64,000 bases of DNA from Imperialibacter roseus (GTDB lineage: Bacteria; Bacteroidota; Bacteroidia; Cytophagales; Cyclobacteriaceae): assembly GCF_032999765.1 (NCBI RefSeq), contig NZ_CP136051.1, forward strand, positions 2,642,417 through 2,706,416, written 5' to 3'. Numbering within the stretch: the stretch's first letter is position 1; each line of letters starts with the position of its first letter. A program made the position numbers and the translations under genes. The notes below the pieces were generated by a model, which saw only the letters and a list, made by a program, of their open reading frames with translations, was not told where the DNA came from and did no database searches. Below, piece after piece: positions 34,448-43,347 of this stretch.

Positions 34448-34496
34448 CAGACTAACTTAGAAACAGCGCCGATCCCTGTTCCAGAAGCTTAGTCTG
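34448..34496 (+). terminator. Hairpin terminator after the epimerase-like gene
   Basis: Outer arms CAGACTAA/TTAGTCTG (34448-34455 and 34489-34496) enclose an inner pair around AACAG/CTGTT, with CACTTTTATGG after the right arm. It begins three bases past the stop. Confidence 0.5.
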
Positions 34497-34555
34497 TCAC
34501 TTTTATGGCTTATCGTTGCAGTTTCTTTTGTAGTTTAACCGCATAAAATCCATAC

Positions 34556-35518
34556 ATGAAAGAACTTATCAGACAGCTTGTGTCGGGCGATATGGCCCTA
34601 ACAGCTGGCACAAAGACAACGGGCCATATACCAGTACCAGGAACGCCTATTGAAATGCCTTTTACATTGATCTGCGGGATAAAGGATGGAAAAGACATCC
34701 TTGTAACTGGCGGTGTTCATGGTGGTGAGTATCCTTGCATAGAAACAGCCATACAATTGGCGAAAGAGCTAGACCCCAATGCCGTTGCTGGTACAGTGCT
34801 TATCATTCATCCCGTCAATACAGCCGCTTTTCTGGCCAGAATGCAGTATTACGGGCCCTATGATGGAAAAAACCTCAATAGGGTATTCCCAGGCAAAGCC
34901 ACAGGCACTGTCAGTGAGCGGATTGCCTACGTCATTAACCAGCTTCAAAAAGAAGCAGCCTTCTTCATCGACCTGCATGGCGGCGACATTCATGAATCGC
35001 TGGTGCCTTTCGTTATCTATTCCAATGTGGGGAGCAAAGAAGTGTCTGAACAGTCTCGTCAGGCCTCTGCCCTTCTTGGGTTTCCTTATGTGGTGGGCTC
35101 AGTATCCGAAAACGGTTCTATTGGTGGTGCTGCTTCCTGTGGAACACCAGGCTTTCTTGCGGAGCTTGGGCAGTGCGGGCGCTGGAACCAAAGCGAAGTA
35201 GAACAATACAAAGTTGCTGTCAAAAACGTGCTTCGTTCATTGGCTACGATCCCCGGGCAGGTTCAAACCTACCAAGTGGAGTATCTTGAGAAAATGCTGG
35301 TTGCAACAGCCCGGCATGAGGGGTGTTGGTACCCTGAGGTAAAGCTCGAAGACAAGGTAGCAAAGGGCCAGAAGTTGGGCGAAATTAGGGACTTCTTCGG
35401 CACTAAGTTGAGCGATTACCATGCGGAAAGTGATGGCATCGTCTTGTACCTGGTGACCTCATTAGCTATTACGACGAACGATCCACTGTGCGCTATTGGC
35501 GTTCAGTCGGCAAAATAG
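34556..35518 (+). CDS. Succinylglutamate desuccinylase/aspartoacylase family hydrolase (M14-like)
   Basis: A 320-residue zinc hydrolase. The metal site is visible as VTGGVHGGEYPCIE (HxxE, about residues 46-60) and the downstream His of FIDLHGGD (about 139-146). NPVN-type and Arg motifs appear as IHPVNTAAF and GKNLNRVFPG. GTPGFLAELGQCG holds the catalytic Glu region. The C-terminal part (HEGCWYPEVKLEDKVAKGQKLGEIRDFFG) is the beta-sandwich that follows in AstE/AspA-like deacylases. It would remove an acyl group from an N-acyl amino acid or a related compound. The substrate cannot be chosen from sequence. No signal peptide. Confidence 0.85.
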   Translation: MKELIRQLVSGDMALTAGTKTTGHIPVPGTPIEMPFTLICGIKDGKDILVTGGVHGGEYPCIETAIQLAKELDPNAVAGTVLIIHPVNTAAFLARMQYYGPYDGKNLNRVFPGKATGTVSERIAYVINQLQKEAAFFIDLHGGDIHESLVPFVIYSNVGSKEVSEQSRQASALLGFPYVVGSVSENGSIGGAASCGTPGFLAELGQCGRWNQSEVEQYKVAVKNVLRSLATIPGQVQTYQVEYLEKMLVATARHEGCWYPEVKLEDKVAKGQKLGEIRDFFGTKLSDYHAESDGIVLYLVTSLAITTNDPLCAIGVQSAK

Positions 35519-35522
35519 CAAA

Positions 35523-35557
35523 CTGGCTGGAAGCTCCGTGTCAAGACTTCCAGCCAG
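35523..35557. terminator. Bidirectional hairpin between convergent genes
   Basis: An 11-bp perfect stem CTGGCTGGAAG/CTTCCAGCCAG with a 13-base loop lies between the convergent stops at 35518 and 35594. It fits a shared terminator, although T-runs are weak on both sides. Confidence 0.55.
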
Positions 35558-35593
35558 CTACTCATTTATGGGAAAGCTATAAGTCGTTCTGGC

Positions 35594-37615
35594 CTACCAA
35601 ATCCTGATCCTCTCCTCTATCGGCTTGTAATTTTTATCGCCTGGCTGCACGTTGAAGGCTTCATAAAACGGCGTGAAGTTCATCAGCGGCCCATTCACTC
35701 GCCACATGGCTGGTGAGTGAGGGTTGGTGTTTACGTACGTGCGTAAAAACTCATCACGTGTTTTCACTCGCCAGATCCGGGCGATGGACAAAAAGAAACG
35801 TTGATCCGGGGTGAAGCCGTCAATTTTTGTGGTGTCTTGTCCCTGCTCTGTGAGTTTGAAGGCATCGTACGCAATAGCAATGCCGCCATTGTCCGCTGTG
35901 TTTTCTCCTACTGTCATCGCTCCTTTTACATGCACGCTGTCGAGCACAGTAAATGTGCTGTAGCGGTCAATCACCTGTTGCGTCTTGGCCTTGAATTTTT
36001 CAAAATCTTCTTCAGTCCACCAGTTCTTGATATTACCGTCTTTGTCATATTGCGCACCCTGGTCGTCAAAAGCATGGGTCAACTCATGGCCGATCACCAT
36101 TCCGATACCTCCGTAGTTGATAGCATCGTCAGCGTTCACATCAAAGTAGGGATATTGCAGGATGCCGGCAGGAAATACAATTTCATTGAAGGAGGGCCGG
36201 TAGTAGGCCGTTACCGTCGACGGAGAGGGGCCCCATTCGTGCTTGTAGGGCGGATTATTCAGCTTGCCAGCCTGGTATTTGTAATTATCTTCCCTCAAGG
36301 CAATCACATTTTCAAAATACTTGCCACGGTCGATGGTAACATCATACTCTCTCCATACATCCGGGTAGCCCACCTTTTTGGTGATGGCCCAAAGCTTTTC
36401 TTTGGCCTTCACTTTGGTGCTGTCGCTCATCCAGTCGAGCTTCTCAATACGGGCTTCGAAAGCTTTTTGGAGGTTGTCCACAAGTTCCGAAATTCTCTTT
36501 TTGGCATCTTCGCCGAAGTACCGCTTCACATAAAGCTGCCCAAGGGCAAAACCCATTTGCCTGTCGACTGCTTCGGCCATTACCTGAGCACGTGGCTTTT
36601 CGGTCGACTGGCCCGACAAGGCTTTATTGTATTCAAACGAGGCCTTTTCAAAAGGTTGGCTCAAGATTTGGTCATAAGCAGCAATGGAGCTTGCTTTCAG
36701 GTAGGTTTTCCAGCCCTCAAGTGGCAATGACCCCAGCAAAGTGTTCAGTTTTTCGAAGTAAGCCGGCTGACGGACGTCAACACTGTCAGTATCAAGCCCA
36801 AGATTGTCCAGCAAGGCAGTCCACCCTATATTTGGCTGCGTCTTTTGGAGGTCAGCTACAGCCATCTTATGGTAATTGTTCTGTACGTCTCTGCGCTGTA
36901 TCCTCGTTTTATGCGACTCCGCCAGTTGCTTTTCGATACCATACACAAGATCTGCTTTGGCAGCTGCTTTTTCCGCGCTGTCACCGGTTAACTCAAACAA
37001 AGTAGCTAGATATCCTCTGTAAGCACTTTGAATGCCGATGGTAGATGAATCAGTTTTAAAATAATAGTCACGGTCGGGTAAGCCCAAACCCGCTTGCCCG
37101 AAATGGGCAATGTTAACTGTGCTGTTCTTATCATCAGGCGAAATACCAGCGCTTATGATGGAATTGTCGCCGAGCTTTGACTCATCTGCCACAAAGGCCA
37201 TCAGTGTTTTGAGGTCGTTAATCTTTTCTATTTTTTCCAGTATTGGCTTAATAGGCCCGAAACCTCGCCTATTGATGGCTGTTGTATCCATTCCTGAGGC
37301 AAAAAAATCGCCTACCTTTTGTTCAATGCTTCCGGAAGGATTCTCGCCTGCCGATACCTCTTCCAAAATACTCTGAAGCAGTTTTTTCTGAGGAATATTC
37401 AGGAAGCTATAAGAGCCCACACCTGATTGGTCGTCGGCAATTCTCGCTGTGTCGTACCAAATGCCGTTCACGTACATAAAGAAGTTGTCGCCAGGTTTGA
37501 CCGAAGGATCGAGCCCCGAAACATCTACATATTTTCTTTCCGGAACACTTTGCTCCTGCTCTTTGCAGGCAACGACGGCAAGGGCTATAACAATGCAGTA
37601 AAGTATTCGCCTCAT
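35594..37615 (-). CDS. M13 family zinc metallopeptidase (PepO/neprilysin-like), lipoprotein
   Basis: A 673-residue protein; ATG 37615 gives a lipoprotein signal ILYCIVIALAVVAC with Cys at residue 17. The N-terminal M13 domain starts DPSVKPGDNFFMYVNGIW, and the catalytic domain contains NEIVFPAGILQYP, VIGHELTHAFDDQG (HExxH zinc site with following Asp) and GENTADNGG (third zinc ligand Glu and Asp). The C-terminus RIRIW is the usual M13 ending with the terminal Trp of the family. It would degrade peptides at the cell surface or in the periplasm. The upstream TTG/ATG-extended frame to 37663 is not supported. It is convergent with the aspartoacylase-like gene and divergent from the sigma factor. 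Confidence 0.93.
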   Translation of the reverse strand: MRRILYCIVIALAVVACKEQEQSVPERKYVDVSGLDPSVKPGDNFFMYVNGIWYDTARIADDQSGVGSYSFLNIPQKKLLQSILEEVSAGENPSGSIEQKVGDFFASGMDTTAINRRGFGPIKPILEKIEKINDLKTLMAFVADESKLGDNSIISAGISPDDKNSTVNIAHFGQAGLGLPDRDYYFKTDSSTIGIQSAYRGYLATLFELTGDSAEKAAAKADLVYGIEKQLAESHKTRIQRRDVQNNYHKMAVADLQKTQPNIGWTALLDNLGLDTDSVDVRQPAYFEKLNTLLGSLPLEGWKTYLKASSIAAYDQILSQPFEKASFEYNKALSGQSTEKPRAQVMAEAVDRQMGFALGQLYVKRYFGEDAKKRISELVDNLQKAFEARIEKLDWMSDSTKVKAKEKLWAITKKVGYPDVWREYDVTIDRGKYFENVIALREDNYKYQAGKLNNPPYKHEWGPSPSTVTAYYRPSFNEIVFPAGILQYPYFDVNADDAINYGGIGMVIGHELTHAFDDQGAQYDKDGNIKNWWTEEDFEKFKAKTQQVIDRYSTFTVLDSVHVKGAMTVGENTADNGGIAIAYDAFKLTEQGQDTTKIDGFTPDQRFFLSIARIWRVKTRDEFLRTYVNTNPHSPAMWRVNGPLMNFTPFYEAFNVQPGDKNYKPIEERIRIW

Positions 37616-38009
37616 AGATTCGGTTAGTTTTTTGAAAGTTAGAAAGAATTCGAAGCAACGCACTCGACTATTCCGTTAGCGGAGGCTTATTGATGTGACT
37701 GCTTTCGAGCTATAATCGCCCGGGAGAAATAACCTTTTAATGGTCGTTTAAATAAAATTTCGTGTCAAATCGACACTTAAAGTCTATTTATACACTCTTC
37801 CATGCCTTCCTGGCAATATATTATCGCTGCTATTTAGTATATTCAGCCTTACAATGCCGATAAATAAGGTGTCGTCATCTAAGCTAATACCCTGTATTTC
37901 ATCGACTACTCGGGTTCTTAAAGCATGACGTTACCTGAACTATTCAACCAAGTTCGAGTGGAAAAAATGGTATGCAGGGTAACAAGTCTATTGGTGAAAC
38001 AAGTTTGTA
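37616..38009. promoter_or_regulatory. Divergent intergenic region between M13 peptidase and ECF sigma genes
   Basis: About 394 bp with no convincing gene. A small inverted repeat GTGTC-AAATC-GACAC is at 37762-37776 and could be an operator. The rest is AT-rich with several TATA-like strings, but I cannot pin down promoters for either gene. Confidence 0.3.
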
Positions 38010-38633
38010 TTGAATAGCGAACGGATCATATCGACAACAGAAGCAGGGTCGCTTGATGATGAAGTGCTTTGGGGGCAATTCAAGTCCGGCAACGAACTGG
38101 CATTTTCTGTGCTGTACAAGCGCCACGTGAACAGGCTCTTCAACTATGGGATGCATAATTGTCGTGACAGAGAGTTGGTCAAAGACTGCCTTCAGGAGTT
38201 GTTCACCCGGCTGTGGAGCAAAAGAGAAACCCTTGGCGTGGCCGGTTCTGTGAACTACTATCTGTTCAAATCATTCAGAAGGCTGCTCATCAGCCGACTC
38301 ATAGCCAACCGTAAGTTTGCCCTTCCTTTCCACGACAACCCTGACAGCATGTTTGAATTCATTCCATCCATTGAGGATACGATGATTGCCGGGGAGGCAA
38401 AAAAACAACAACTGGAGCAGCTGAAGGTGAGTTTTAATGCACTCACCAAACGGCAACGGGAGGCCATTTTCCTCAAATTCTTCAATGAGCTAAGCTATCA
38501 CGAAGTTTCTTCTATCATGGAACTAAATGTGGACTCAGTTTACAATCTCATCTCAAAGGCACTTACGGTGCTAAAGAAAAAACTCAAAGACACGGGCTTT
38601 ATACTGATCCTTCTGCAGGCTTTTCAGGTGTAA
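38010..38633 (+). CDS. ECF-type RNA polymerase sigma factor, FecI-like
   Basis: A 207-residue sigma-70 family protein of the Bacteroidota ECF type. Region 2 spans about FSVLYKRHVNRLFNYGMHN to LVKDCLQELFTRLW, with the usual D-x-x-Q-E-x-F block; region 4 is LTKRQREAIFLKFFNELSYHEVSSIMELNVDSVYNLISKAL. The only nearby start is TTG 38010; an in-frame TGA lies five codons upstream. The gene precedes a FecR homologue by 75 bp and an STN-containing SusC, which is the known sigma/anti-sigma/receptor set-up for substrate-induced expression of the receptor operon. Confidence 0.9.
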   Translation: MNSERIISTTEAGSLDDEVLWGQFKSGNELAFSVLYKRHVNRLFNYGMHNCRDRELVKDCLQELFTRLWSKRETLGVAGSVNYYLFKSFRRLLISRLIANRKFALPFHDNPDSMFEFIPSIEDTMIAGEAKKQQLEQLKVSFNALTKRQREAIFLKFFNELSYHEVSSIMELNVDSVYNLISKALTVLKKKLKDTGFILILLQAFQV

Positions 38634-38708
38634 TCGAAAAATATTTTCAAAAAAATGATGAGAAACCATACACGGTACACTCTTCTACGATATTAAACAC
38701 TTTTCCAG

Positions 38709-39722
38709 GTGAAAGACTACTACCACTTTTCAGCGAACGACTTTGCAATGGACGAAAGCTTTCGTGCCTGGGTATGGAGGCCTACCAACGAAAGTAATGC
38801 TTTCTGGCGGGAATGGATCAGTAAGCATCCAGACAAGGCTGTGGAGGTTGAAGAAGCCATTGCTCTGCTGCAAAAACTTAACTTCCCCGTCTATTCTCTC
38901 TCAGAATCGGAAGTAGCTGGCCTGTGGAGCAATATAAAAGTCAACACACCACAGCCGACAGGCACGGGCAGGAAACTTACCGCAGGTGTGTCGCCCGACC
39001 TCTGGCGTTTGTCGGCCGTTGCTGCTGCAGCACTGATAGCGATAGGGCTGGCTGTGTTTTTCATATTCTTCCAAAAAGAGGTACTTCACTATGAAACGGC
39101 ATATGGTGAAACCAAACGTATCCTGCTCCCTGATAGCTCTTCGGTGGTTCTAAATGCAAACTCCAGCATTGTGTTCAGTAACGACTGGCAGCGGCAACAA
39201 GCCAGAGAGGTATTGCTTGAAGGAGAGGCTTTTTTTGAAGTGGTTCACACCGTTGGCAACCAGCCATTCCGGGTGAAAGTAAGTGATGGAGTGGCCGTGG
39301 AAGTGCTTGGCACCAGCTTCAATGTTTACCATCGTAAAGCCGATACCAAAGTCGTGCTGAATACCGGGCAAATTGCCCTTAGCTTCCCGGGAAACGACAA
39401 GGAGGAAAAAATATTGATGGAACCAGGTGAACTGGTGGAGTACAAAAACAAGCAATACAGCAAACGCAGGGTCGATACCGAAGTGTATGCAGCCTGGACA
39501 GACAACAAGGTAATTCTTGACGAAACTTCCCTGAAGGAAATGATAGAAATGGCCAACAACAACTTTGGGGTGACCGTCCGTGTGCAGGCTAACAAAATGC
39601 TTCAGCAAACGGTATCGGGGTCAATGCCCGTGGGAGATGCTGAAAGTTTCGTGCTTCAAGTGGCCAAAGTTTTTCAGCTAAAAGCTGAAAAAAGGAATGA
39701 TTACTACCTATTGAAAGAATAG
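38709..39722 (+). CDS. FecR family anti-sigma factor
   Basis: A 337-residue protein with a cytoplasmic N-terminal part (about 1-95, with FWREWISKHPDK), one membrane helix (LSAVAAAALIAIGLAVFFIFF, about 98-118) and a periplasmic FecR domain: GETKRILLPDSSSVVLNANS, VLLEGEAFFEVVH and VEVLGTSFNVYH. The DUF4974-like C-terminal domain that contacts the STN domain follows (ISxxxLKEMIEMANNNFGV-like stretch, then VSGSMPVGDAESFVLQVAKVF). The start is GTG 38709. In the known circuit it holds the sigma factor until the SusC-type receptor signals substrate. Confidence 0.93.
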   Translation: MKDYYHFSANDFAMDESFRAWVWRPTNESNAFWREWISKHPDKAVEVEEAIALLQKLNFPVYSLSESEVAGLWSNIKVNTPQPTGTGRKLTAGVSPDLWRLSAVAAAALIAIGLAVFFIFFQKEVLHYETAYGETKRILLPDSSSVVLNANSSIVFSNDWQRQQAREVLLEGEAFFEVVHTVGNQPFRVKVSDGVAVEVLGTSFNVYHRKADTKVVLNTGQIALSFPGNDKEEKILMEPGELVEYKNKQYSKRRVDTEVYAAWTDNKVILDETSLKEMIEMANNNFGVTVRVQANKMLQQTVSGSMPVGDAESFVLQVAKVFQLKAEKRNDYYLLKE

Positions 39723-39769
39723 CAATTCATATATACTCTAAACAATGATAACACCTACATTAAACTACT

Positions 39770-42700
39770 ATGAGAAAGCTTTACCTAATTGTTTTTATCA
39801 CCTGTGTGGTGGCAAATCAGGCAGTGCCACAATACCAGCAAGTTCTAGCTTCTGCCTTCAACCCGCAATCGATTGCGGTAACGAAAACTGAGTCCATTTC
39901 CCTTGAAAAAGGGCTGGAACAGCTGGAGAGAAAATTCAATGTGTCTATTGCCTACCGTGATGAATGGGTGAAAGACAAGAAAGTGCAGATACCATCCTCC
40001 GATTTGCGAACGGTGGAAGAAGCATTGGGCGAACTGCTGAGTGAAACAGAGCTTTCTTATGAAAAAGCTGGCTCCGGATTCTACGTCATTTCGCTAAAGA
40101 GCCTTCAGAATGCGGGGCTTTCAGAGTCGGCTTCCGCATCGAAGACATCCGGTTTATCAGCCAGTGTTACCTCCCCTGCTGCCAACCTTAGCCTCAAGGC
40201 CTTTTCCAAATCGGCCCGCAGGCAGAAAAAGGAAACGCAGCGTGAAGTCGCTGTCAGTGGAACCGTAAAAGATGAAAATGGCAATGGCTTTCCTGGTGTG
40301 AACGTGATATTGAAAGGCTCCTCAACGGGAACATCCACTGACGCCAACGGAAAATATTCCCTGTCGGTACCGGATGACAACTCAGTCCTTGTATTCTCAG
40401 CCATTGGCTACGCTACGCAAGAAGTGAACGTTGGTGCAAGAAGTATCATTGACATTTCTATGGAATTGGACGTGAAGTCACTAGAAACAGTGGTGGTTAC
40501 CGCTCTGGGTCTGGAAAGATCATCCAAAAGCCTTGGGTATGCCACTTCCACCATCAATTCCGATGAGCTTTCAATCAACCGTACGCCGAACATGATGAAT
40601 GCGCTGACGGGCAAAATTGCAGGTGTGAGCATTTCCGGCCTTGGAACTGGTCCTGCGGGCACATCAAAAATCCGTATCCGTGGTCAGTCGTCCATTTCAG
40701 GCCAAAATAACCCGCTCATTGTTGTGAACGGTGTACCCATTGACAATACCAACTTTGGCTCCAACCCTGGAAATGCGGGTTCGGATAGTTCAATCGGCGT
40801 AAGAGGCGGAGGAAACACCTCCGACGGCGGTGACGGACTTTCCAGCATCAACCCCGACGATATCGAGAGCATGACTGTGCTAAAAGGTGCGGCCGCATCA
40901 GCCCTTTACGGATCCCGTGCCAAAGACGGTGTGATCATGATTACCACTAAATCGAGGGGAACAACCAAAGGCCTGGGCGTAACTTACAATATGAACTATA
41001 CCAATGAAGCGCCGCTTGATTTTACTGACTACCAGTACGAGTACGGTCAGGGTGAAAATGGAGTAAGACCCACTGCACCAAACCCTACATCCGGTCAATG
41101 GTCATTTGGCGAAAAGTTTCAGCCGGGCATGACACAGGTTTTGTTCGACGGCGTAACAGTTCCTTATGAGCCACAAAGAGGCCGGCTGCTGGACTTTTAT
41201 CGCCGTGGGCAGAACTTCACTAACACAATAACGCTGGCTGGCAACACCGACAAAGGAGGGCTTAATCTTTCTTTTGCTGACATGAGCAGCCAGGGGATTG
41301 TACCCAACAATACATTCGACAGAAAGACCATCAATCTTGGATTCGGCTATGACCTTTCGTCCAAACTAAGCTTCAAGGGAAATATCAACTACTCCAATGA
41401 GTATAACAAGAACCCACCAAACGTAGGACAACAGGACAATACCATTCCCACATCACTCATGGCAATGTCTAATTCCATGCCCCTTGATGTGTTGAACGAC
41501 AACAGATACAATGCACAGGGAAATGAATACATCTATTCACGGTTTATGAACAGGACGAATCCGTATTTCATTTTGTCGGATCAGTTTCAGAACATTCGCC
41601 GTGATAGGATATTTGGCAACCTTTCTGTGAAATACGACATTACCAACTGGCTTTTTGTACAGGGTCGTGTAGGTCAGGATTACTGGTCACGTGATCAGGA
41701 CTACAACAACTTCCCCACCGGCCAGGCCTCAAGGGCAGCTGCACCAGCAGGTTTCGTCAATGGGTTGTACACGCAGGAAGCCCGCAGATTCAGAGAAATC
41801 AACAAGGATTTCCTCGTCTCCGCTACCAAAGAATTTGGTGATATCGGGGTTAACATCACCGCTGGTGGCAACCAGATGTACAGGAGGTCAGACCTCAACA
41901 GCGTGCAGGTAACAGATTTCGTTGTTCGGGGCCTCTACACCGTGCAAAACGGAAGGGCGAAAGACCCTCTTTACGACCTTTCTGAAAGAGGTGTAAATTC
42001 ACTTTACGGGTCTGCGGAAGTGAACTACAAGCGTTTTATCTACTTGAACACTACCCTGCGCAACGACTGGTTTTCGACGTTATCAGAAGCCAACAGAAGC
42101 ATTTTGTACCCCTCGGTTTCTGCCAGTTACGTATTTTCCGAGTCGTTCGACGCCCCTGGCTGGCTGAACTTTGGGAAATTCAGAGCTGCCTTTGCACAGG
42201 TGGGTAGCGACACCGACGTGCCCCCATATTCAAATGTGCTGTTCTACGGTGTCAACCCAAACTTAGCGTTGAATCCCTCCGGCACCGGGCAACCTGTGGG
42301 CGGGTCCTCGGGCAATACAGTTCCCAACCCCAATTTGAAGCCGATGCAAACATCTGAAACCGAACTGGGACTTGAGATGAGAATGTTTAACAACCGTGTG
42401 GGACTTGACGTGGCGGTCTACAAAAAAATCACTACCGATCAGATTGTGCAAGCACAGATTTCCGACGCCTCCGGCTTCATTGACACCCGCATCAACAGCG
42501 GGCAGAGCCAAAACAAGGGCATTGAGATGCTGCTGAATTTGACTCCGGTAAAAACTGTCGATTTTTCCTGGGACTTCACTTTTACCGGTGCCTACAATAT
42601 CACCAAGGTGCTTAGCCTGCTTACCGACACTCCAGGTGAAAGGATTACCGTGGGTACTCACGTGTTCAATGGTGAGCTGCGGCAGATTGTTGGCGAAGAA

Positions 42701-43336
42701 ATGGGGCAAATTGCCGGTTTTGGCTACCGGAGAGACGACAGTGGCCGCCAGATATTTGGCACGAATGGATTACCTCTGAGAACGCTTGATCTTGTGAATT
42801 TTGGTAGTGCACTACCAAAATGGGTAGGAGGCTTTAATAACGCCTTCAACTACAAAGGGGTATCTCTTTCTTTTCTGATAGATTTCAAGTTGGGGAACAA
42901 AATGCTCTCTGGTACCAACTTCAACGCTTACCGTCACGGCCTTCACAAAGCAACACTTGAAGGCAGAGAGAATGGCGTTGTGGGCGATGGCGTTGACATC
43001 GACGGCAACGTAAACACAGTGGTAGCACCCGTGCAGGCCTATTGGGAGATTGTGAGATCTCAGGCACTTATTGAGCCTGTGGTATATAACGGAGGCTACT
43101 GGAAATTACGTCAAATAACAGCCGGTTATGATTTCACCCGGTTTTTCTCTCCCGATTCTCCAATCAAAGGACTGAGGTTGAACCTTGTGGCGAACAATGT
43201 GCTACTCCTGAAGAAATGGGTGGATAACATCGATCCTGAAAGTTTCGGCTACAGTTCCGACAACGTGGTTGGGATGGAGTCGCCAGGGCTGCTCACAACA
43301 AGGAGCATGGGCTTCAACCTGAATGTTAAATTTTAA
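39770..43336 (+). CDS. SusC/RagA TonB-dependent transporter with N-terminal STN signalling domain
   Basis: An 1188-residue outer-membrane transporter. After the signal region there is an STN domain (about 40-110: ISLEKGLEQLERKFNVSIAYR, VEEALGELLSETELSYEKAG) which in FecA-type receptors contacts FecR. Next come the carboxypeptidase-regulatory domain (VSGTVKDENGNGFPGVNVIL), the plug with VVTALGLERSSKSLGYA, and AASALYGSRAKDGVIMITTKS, a variant of the SusC signature. The barrel ends in MGFNLNVKF. A Ser/Ala/Lys-rich spacer (about 118-158) sits between STN and the regulatory domain. Its order behind sigma and FecR and ahead of SusD indicates an autoinduced uptake operon. Confidence 0.95.
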   Translation: MRKLYLIVFITCVVANQAVPQYQQVLASAFNPQSIAVTKTESISLEKGLEQLERKFNVSIAYRDEWVKDKKVQIPSSDLRTVEEALGELLSETELSYEKAGSGFYVISLKSLQNAGLSESASASKTSGLSASVTSPAANLSLKAFSKSARRQKKETQREVAVSGTVKDENGNGFPGVNVILKGSSTGTSTDANGKYSLSVPDDNSVLVFSAIGYATQEVNVGARSIIDISMELDVKSLETVVVTALGLERSSKSLGYATSTINSDELSINRTPNMMNALTGKIAGVSISGLGTGPAGTSKIRIRGQSSISGQNNPLIVVNGVPIDNTNFGSNPGNAGSDSSIGVRGGGNTSDGGDGLSSINPDDIESMTVLKGAAASALYGSRAKDGVIMITTKSRGTTKGLGVTYNMNYTNEAPLDFTDYQYEYGQGENGVRPTAPNPTSGQWSFGEKFQPGMTQVLFDGVTVPYEPQRGRLLDFYRRGQNFTNTITLAGNTDKGGLNLSFADMSSQGIVPNNTFDRKTINLGFGYDLSSKLSFKGNINYSNEYNKNPPNVGQQDNTIPTSLMAMSNSMPLDVLNDNRYNAQGNEYIYSRFMNRTNPYFILSDQFQNIRRDRIFGNLSVKYDITNWLFVQGRVGQDYWSRDQDYNNFPTGQASRAAAPAGFVNGLYTQEARRFREINKDFLVSATKEFGDIGVNITAGGNQMYRRSDLNSVQVTDFVVRGLYTVQNGRAKDPLYDLSERGVNSLYGSAEVNYKRFIYLNTTLRNDWFSTLSEANRSILYPSVSASYVFSESFDAPGWLNFGKFRAAFAQVGSDTDVPPYSNVLFYGVNPNLALNPSGTGQPVGGSSGNTVPNPNLKPMQTSETELGLEMRMFNNRVGLDVAVYKKITTDQIVQAQISDASGFIDTRINSGQSQNKGIEMLLNLTPVKTVDFSWDFTFTGAYNITKVLSLLTDTPGERITVGTHVFNGELRQIVGEEMGQIAGFGYRRDDSGRQIFGTNGLPLRTLDLVNFGSALPKWVGGFNNAFNYKGVSLSFLIDFKLGNKMLSGTNFNAYRHGLHKATLEGRENGVVGDGVDIDGNVNTVVAPVQAYWEIVRSQALIEPVVYNGGYWKLRQITAGYDFTRFFSPDSPIKGLRLNLVANNVLLLKKWVDNIDPESFGYSSDNVVGMESPGLLTTRSMGFNLNVKF

Positions 43337-43347
43337 TCAAACGCATC

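Noticed and set aside
37762-37776. Sigma-dependent promoter or operator in the M13/ECF gap
   Set aside because: The GTGTC/GACAC repeat has arms of only five bases, and I could not place promoter boxes around it; noted in the intergenic entry but not claimed as a finding.
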